A DNA stretch of 7,457 nucleotides from Rhodobiaceae bacterium (lineage in GTDB: Bacteria; Pseudomonadota; Alphaproteobacteria; Parvibaculales; Parvibaculaceae). Positions 5,924 through 7,457 of this stretch are shown one piece after another. The position numbers and the translations under genes are program-made. Below the pieces are notes generated by a model that worked only from the letters and a program-made list of their open reading frames with translations, was not told the origin of the DNA and searched no databases. The first letter of the stretch is position 1. Every line of letters starts with the position of its first letter. The stretch is taken from assembly GCA_027352645.1 (NCBI GenBank), contig DAIEIL010000066.1:1-7457 (forward strand). The letters are read 5' to 3'.

Positions 5924-6595
5924 GTGAAACTGAACTCGACATATTTCGACAGCATCCGCATCGCGCCGCGCAAACAAAGCGGGCGTGAAGGCGGCCCTGC
6001 CGCGCGCGCCGACGTCAAGGGCAAGACGACGGTGCGGCGCTGCGAATGGGCCGGCTGCGGCGCCGTCGGCCTTCACCGGGCGCCCGGCAACACGGCGCGT
6101 CAGGGCGAGGAAGCGCGCAACCAGTATCGCTGGTTCTGCGCCGACCACATTCGCGAGTTCAACCAGAACTACGACTATTTCCAGGGCATGAGCGATGCCG
6201 ACATTGCGGCATTCCAGCGCGATGCCCTTACCGGCCACCGGCCCACATGGGGCCTCGGCGTCAACGCTGCCCCCGGCTATGCGCGGGGCGCGGGGCCGCA
6301 TCTCCACCGCGGCGCTCCGTTTCACGATGCCTTCGGCTTCTTCGGCGGGGAGATTCCCGGGGCCAAGCGGGCAGAGCCGAAGCCGGGCCGCCGCAAGCCC
6401 CGGACCCTGGAGCGGCAGGCCCTGGAAACTCTCGGGCTTGACGAGGCGGCAACCTTGAACGAGATCAAGTCCCGGTATAAGGAACTTGTGAAAAAGCACC
6501 ATCCGGACGCAAATGGCGGCGACAGATCCGCCGAAGAGCGTCTGCGCAAGGTAATCCAGGCCTATGATTACCTCCGAAAGAGCGGCTTCTGCTGA
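5924..6595 (+). CDS. J-domain (DnaJ-like) protein with N-terminal Cys/His cluster, 223 aa
   Basis: The J-domain is at the C-terminus (about 163-219): ALETLGLDEAATLNEIKSRY, then KELVKKHHPDANGG with the HPD motif at 193-195 that stimulates DnaK ATPase, then the last helix to LRKSG. The N-terminal half is different from classical DnaJ: no G/F region or four-repeat zinc finger, but Cys40-X4-Cys45 (RRCEWAGCG) and Cys72-X2-His75 (WFCADH), which could bind one zinc ion. Between them and the J-domain is a Gly/Ala/Pro/His-rich linker (about 103-160). The start GTG 5924 gives VKLNSTYFDSIRI, which resembles what I recall of Rhizobiales homologues; a TTG at 5894 would add 10 residues. There is no Shine-Dalgarno sequence before the GTG. 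It is a likely specialised DnaK co-chaperone whose client is unknown. bolA upstream and cobS downstream suggest, without proof, iron-sulfur or cobaltochelatase assembly. Confidence 0.88.
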   Translation: MKLNSTYFDSIRIAPRKQSGREGGPAARADVKGKTTVRRCEWAGCGAVGLHRAPGNTARQGEEARNQYRWFCADHIREFNQNYDYFQGMSDADIAAFQRDALTGHRPTWGLGVNAAPGYARGAGPHLHRGAPFHDAFGFFGGEIPGAKRAEPKPGRRKPRTLERQALETLGLDEAATLNEIKSRYKELVKKHHPDANGGDRSAEERLRKVIQAYDYLRKSGFC

Positions 6596-6632
6596 AACGA
6601 AGCGGTTTTGACGGCAAGAGGGCAAGTTTGAT

Positions 6633-6654
6633 GCCCCCCGGCCTTGCGCGGGGC
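6633..6654 (+). terminator. Weak GC-rich hairpin after the J-domain gene
   Basis: GCCCC at 6633-6637 can pair with GGGGC at 6650-6654 around a 12-nt loop. No T-run follows, so intrinsic termination is doubtful. It lies in the 160-bp spacer (6596-6755) before cobS, which otherwise shows only a weak promoter candidate. Confidence 0.2.
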
Positions 6655-6705
6655 TGCATAATGAGTGGAGCAGGCGTTCGGCACTTCATCGATTTCGTTA
6701 GTTGC

Positions 6706-6735
6706 TTGAGTACTGGGCCGCGCCGGCCGCATACA
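6706..6735 (+). promoter_or_regulatory. Weak candidate promoter for cobS
   Basis: TTGAGT at 6706-6711 (four of six to TTGACA), an 18-bp spacer and CATACA at 6730-6735 (three of six to TATAAT). Initiation would fall near 6742, just before the GGAAG ribosome site. Read-through from the J-domain gene is equally possible. Confidence 0.28.
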
Positions 6736-6755
6736 GGATTTGGGAAGCAGAGAAG

Positions 6756-7457
6756 ATGAGCGTAGAAGTCACAGGCAGCATGTCCCAGAACGGCCCGGAC
6801 AAGACCGTTTCCGTCCGAGACGTTTTCAAGATCGACATTGATCTGCAGGTCCCCGCGTTTTCGCAGTCGAATGAATATGTGCCGGACCTCGATCCGGACT
6901 ATCTCTTCGACCGCGACACCACGCTCGCCATCCTCGCGGGCTTTGCCTACAACCGCCGCGTGATGGTTCAGGGCTACCACGGCACGGGCAAGTCGACCCA
7001 TATCGAGCAGGTCGCCGCCCGCCTCAACTGGCCCTGCATCCGCATCAACCTCGACAGCCATATCAGCCGCATCGACCTCGTCGGCAAGGACGCGATCGTT
7101 CTGCGCGACGGCAAGCAGGTGACGGAATTCCGCGAAGGCATCCTGCCCTGGGCGCTGCAGCACCCCGTCGCTCTGGTGTTCGACGAATATGATGCCGGCC
7201 GCCCGGACGTGATGTTCGTCATCCAGCGCGTGCTCGAAGTCGCGGGCAAGCTGACGCTGCTCGACCAGAACCGCGTCATCCGCCCGCATCCGGCCTTCCG
7301 CCTCTTCTCAACCGCAAACACCGTCGGCCTCGGCGACACCTCGGGCCTCTATCACGGCACGCAGCAGATCAACCAGGGCCAGATGGACCGCTGGAACATC
7401 GTGACGACGCTGAACTATCTGCCGCATGACGCCGAAGTCGCCATCATGGTGGCGAAG
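6756..7457 (+). CDS. cobS: Cobaltochelatase subunit CobS, N-terminal 234 residues (cut by window edge)
   Basis: AAA+ ATPase subunit of the aerobic cobaltochelatase. With CobT it forms the chaperone-like ring that drives CobN to insert Co2+ into hydrogenobyrinic acid a,c-diamide in cobalamin synthesis. The Walker A is GYHGTGKST at 73-81, the Walker B is LVFDEYD at 140-146, a sensor-1-like STAN is at 185-188, and MDRW (Arg212) fits the arginine-finger region. The N-terminus (VRDVFKIDIDLQVPAFSQSN, 20-39) and the HISRIDLVGKDAIVL stretch (102-116) are CobS-like and distinguish it from MoxR or BchI/ChlI ATPases. Start ATG 6756 has GGAAG at 6743-6747, 8 nt upstream. The frame is open to the last base; about 100 residues of a typical 330-residue CobS are missing. 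cobT is expected next. I see no B12 riboswitch in the 160-bp spacer. Confidence 0.95.
   Translation, partial: MSVEVTGSMSQNGPDKTVSVRDVFKIDIDLQVPAFSQSNEYVPDLDPDYLFDRDTTLAILAGFAYNRRVMVQGYHGTGKSTHIEQVAARLNWPCIRINLDSHISRIDLVGKDAIVLRDGKQVTEFREGILPWALQHPVALVFDEYDAGRPDVMFVIQRVLEVAGKLTLLDQNRVIRPHPAFRLFSTANTVGLGDTSGLYHGTQQINQGQMDRWNIVTTLNYLPHDAEVAIMVAK

Noticed and set aside
5918..6625. Minus-strand frame (235 codons) opposite the J-domain gene
   Set aside because: The plus strand carries the HPD J-domain; the reverse frame has no motif.
6596..6755. Cobalamin riboswitch upstream of cobS
   Set aside because: The spacer is too short for a full cobalamin riboswitch and I cannot find the conserved B12-box sequence or the expected helices.

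Overview
The window looks like chromosomal housekeeping DNA from a high-GC alphaproteobacterium, most likely of the Hyphomicrobiales/Rhizobiales type (a Parvibaculum-like genome would fit). The evidence is the strong G/C preference at third codon positions and the gene order xerD / hypothetical / aroK-aroB / CBS-domain CorC-like protein / bolA / J-domain protein / cobS, which as I recall recurs in that group. No database search was possible, so the taxonomy and the family names are from sequence recognition only.

Left part (1-2257, minus strand): a tightly packed operon reads right to left. It starts with a 47-residue single-span membrane peptide, continues with a 638-residue exported, alanine-rich, helical-repeat-like protein of unknown function (20-bp gene overlap), and ends with the first 70 codons of the tyrosine recombinase XerD (5-bp gap), which runs off the left edge.

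Centre (2258-5576): a 261-bp divergent spacer holds two overlapping candidate promoters and a potential leader hairpin. It is followed on the plus strand by aroK, aroB and a DUF21-CBS-CorC membrane protein. These three genes are fused by ATGA and TGATG overlaps and probably form one translationally coupled operon. AroB makes 3-dehydroquinate and AroK phosphorylates shikimate, so two shikimate-pathway steps are co-expressed with a probable divalent-cation transporter or transport regulator.

Right part (5573-7457): bolA lies on the minus strand, tail to tail with the CorC-like gene, and the two stop codons share one CTAG. Divergent from bolA is a J-domain protein with an N-terminal Cys/His cluster, probably started at a GTG that may be leaderless. 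After a 160-bp spacer comes cobS, the AAA+ subunit of the aerobic cobaltochelatase of cobalamin synthesis, cut by the right edge after 234 codons.

I see no mobile element, CRISPR array, tRNA, rRNA or known riboswitch. The least explained items are the two-gene envelope module (membrane peptide plus exported repeat protein) upstream of xerD, and the J-domain protein with its Cys/His cluster between bolA and cobS. I found no clear sign of a wholly new system.
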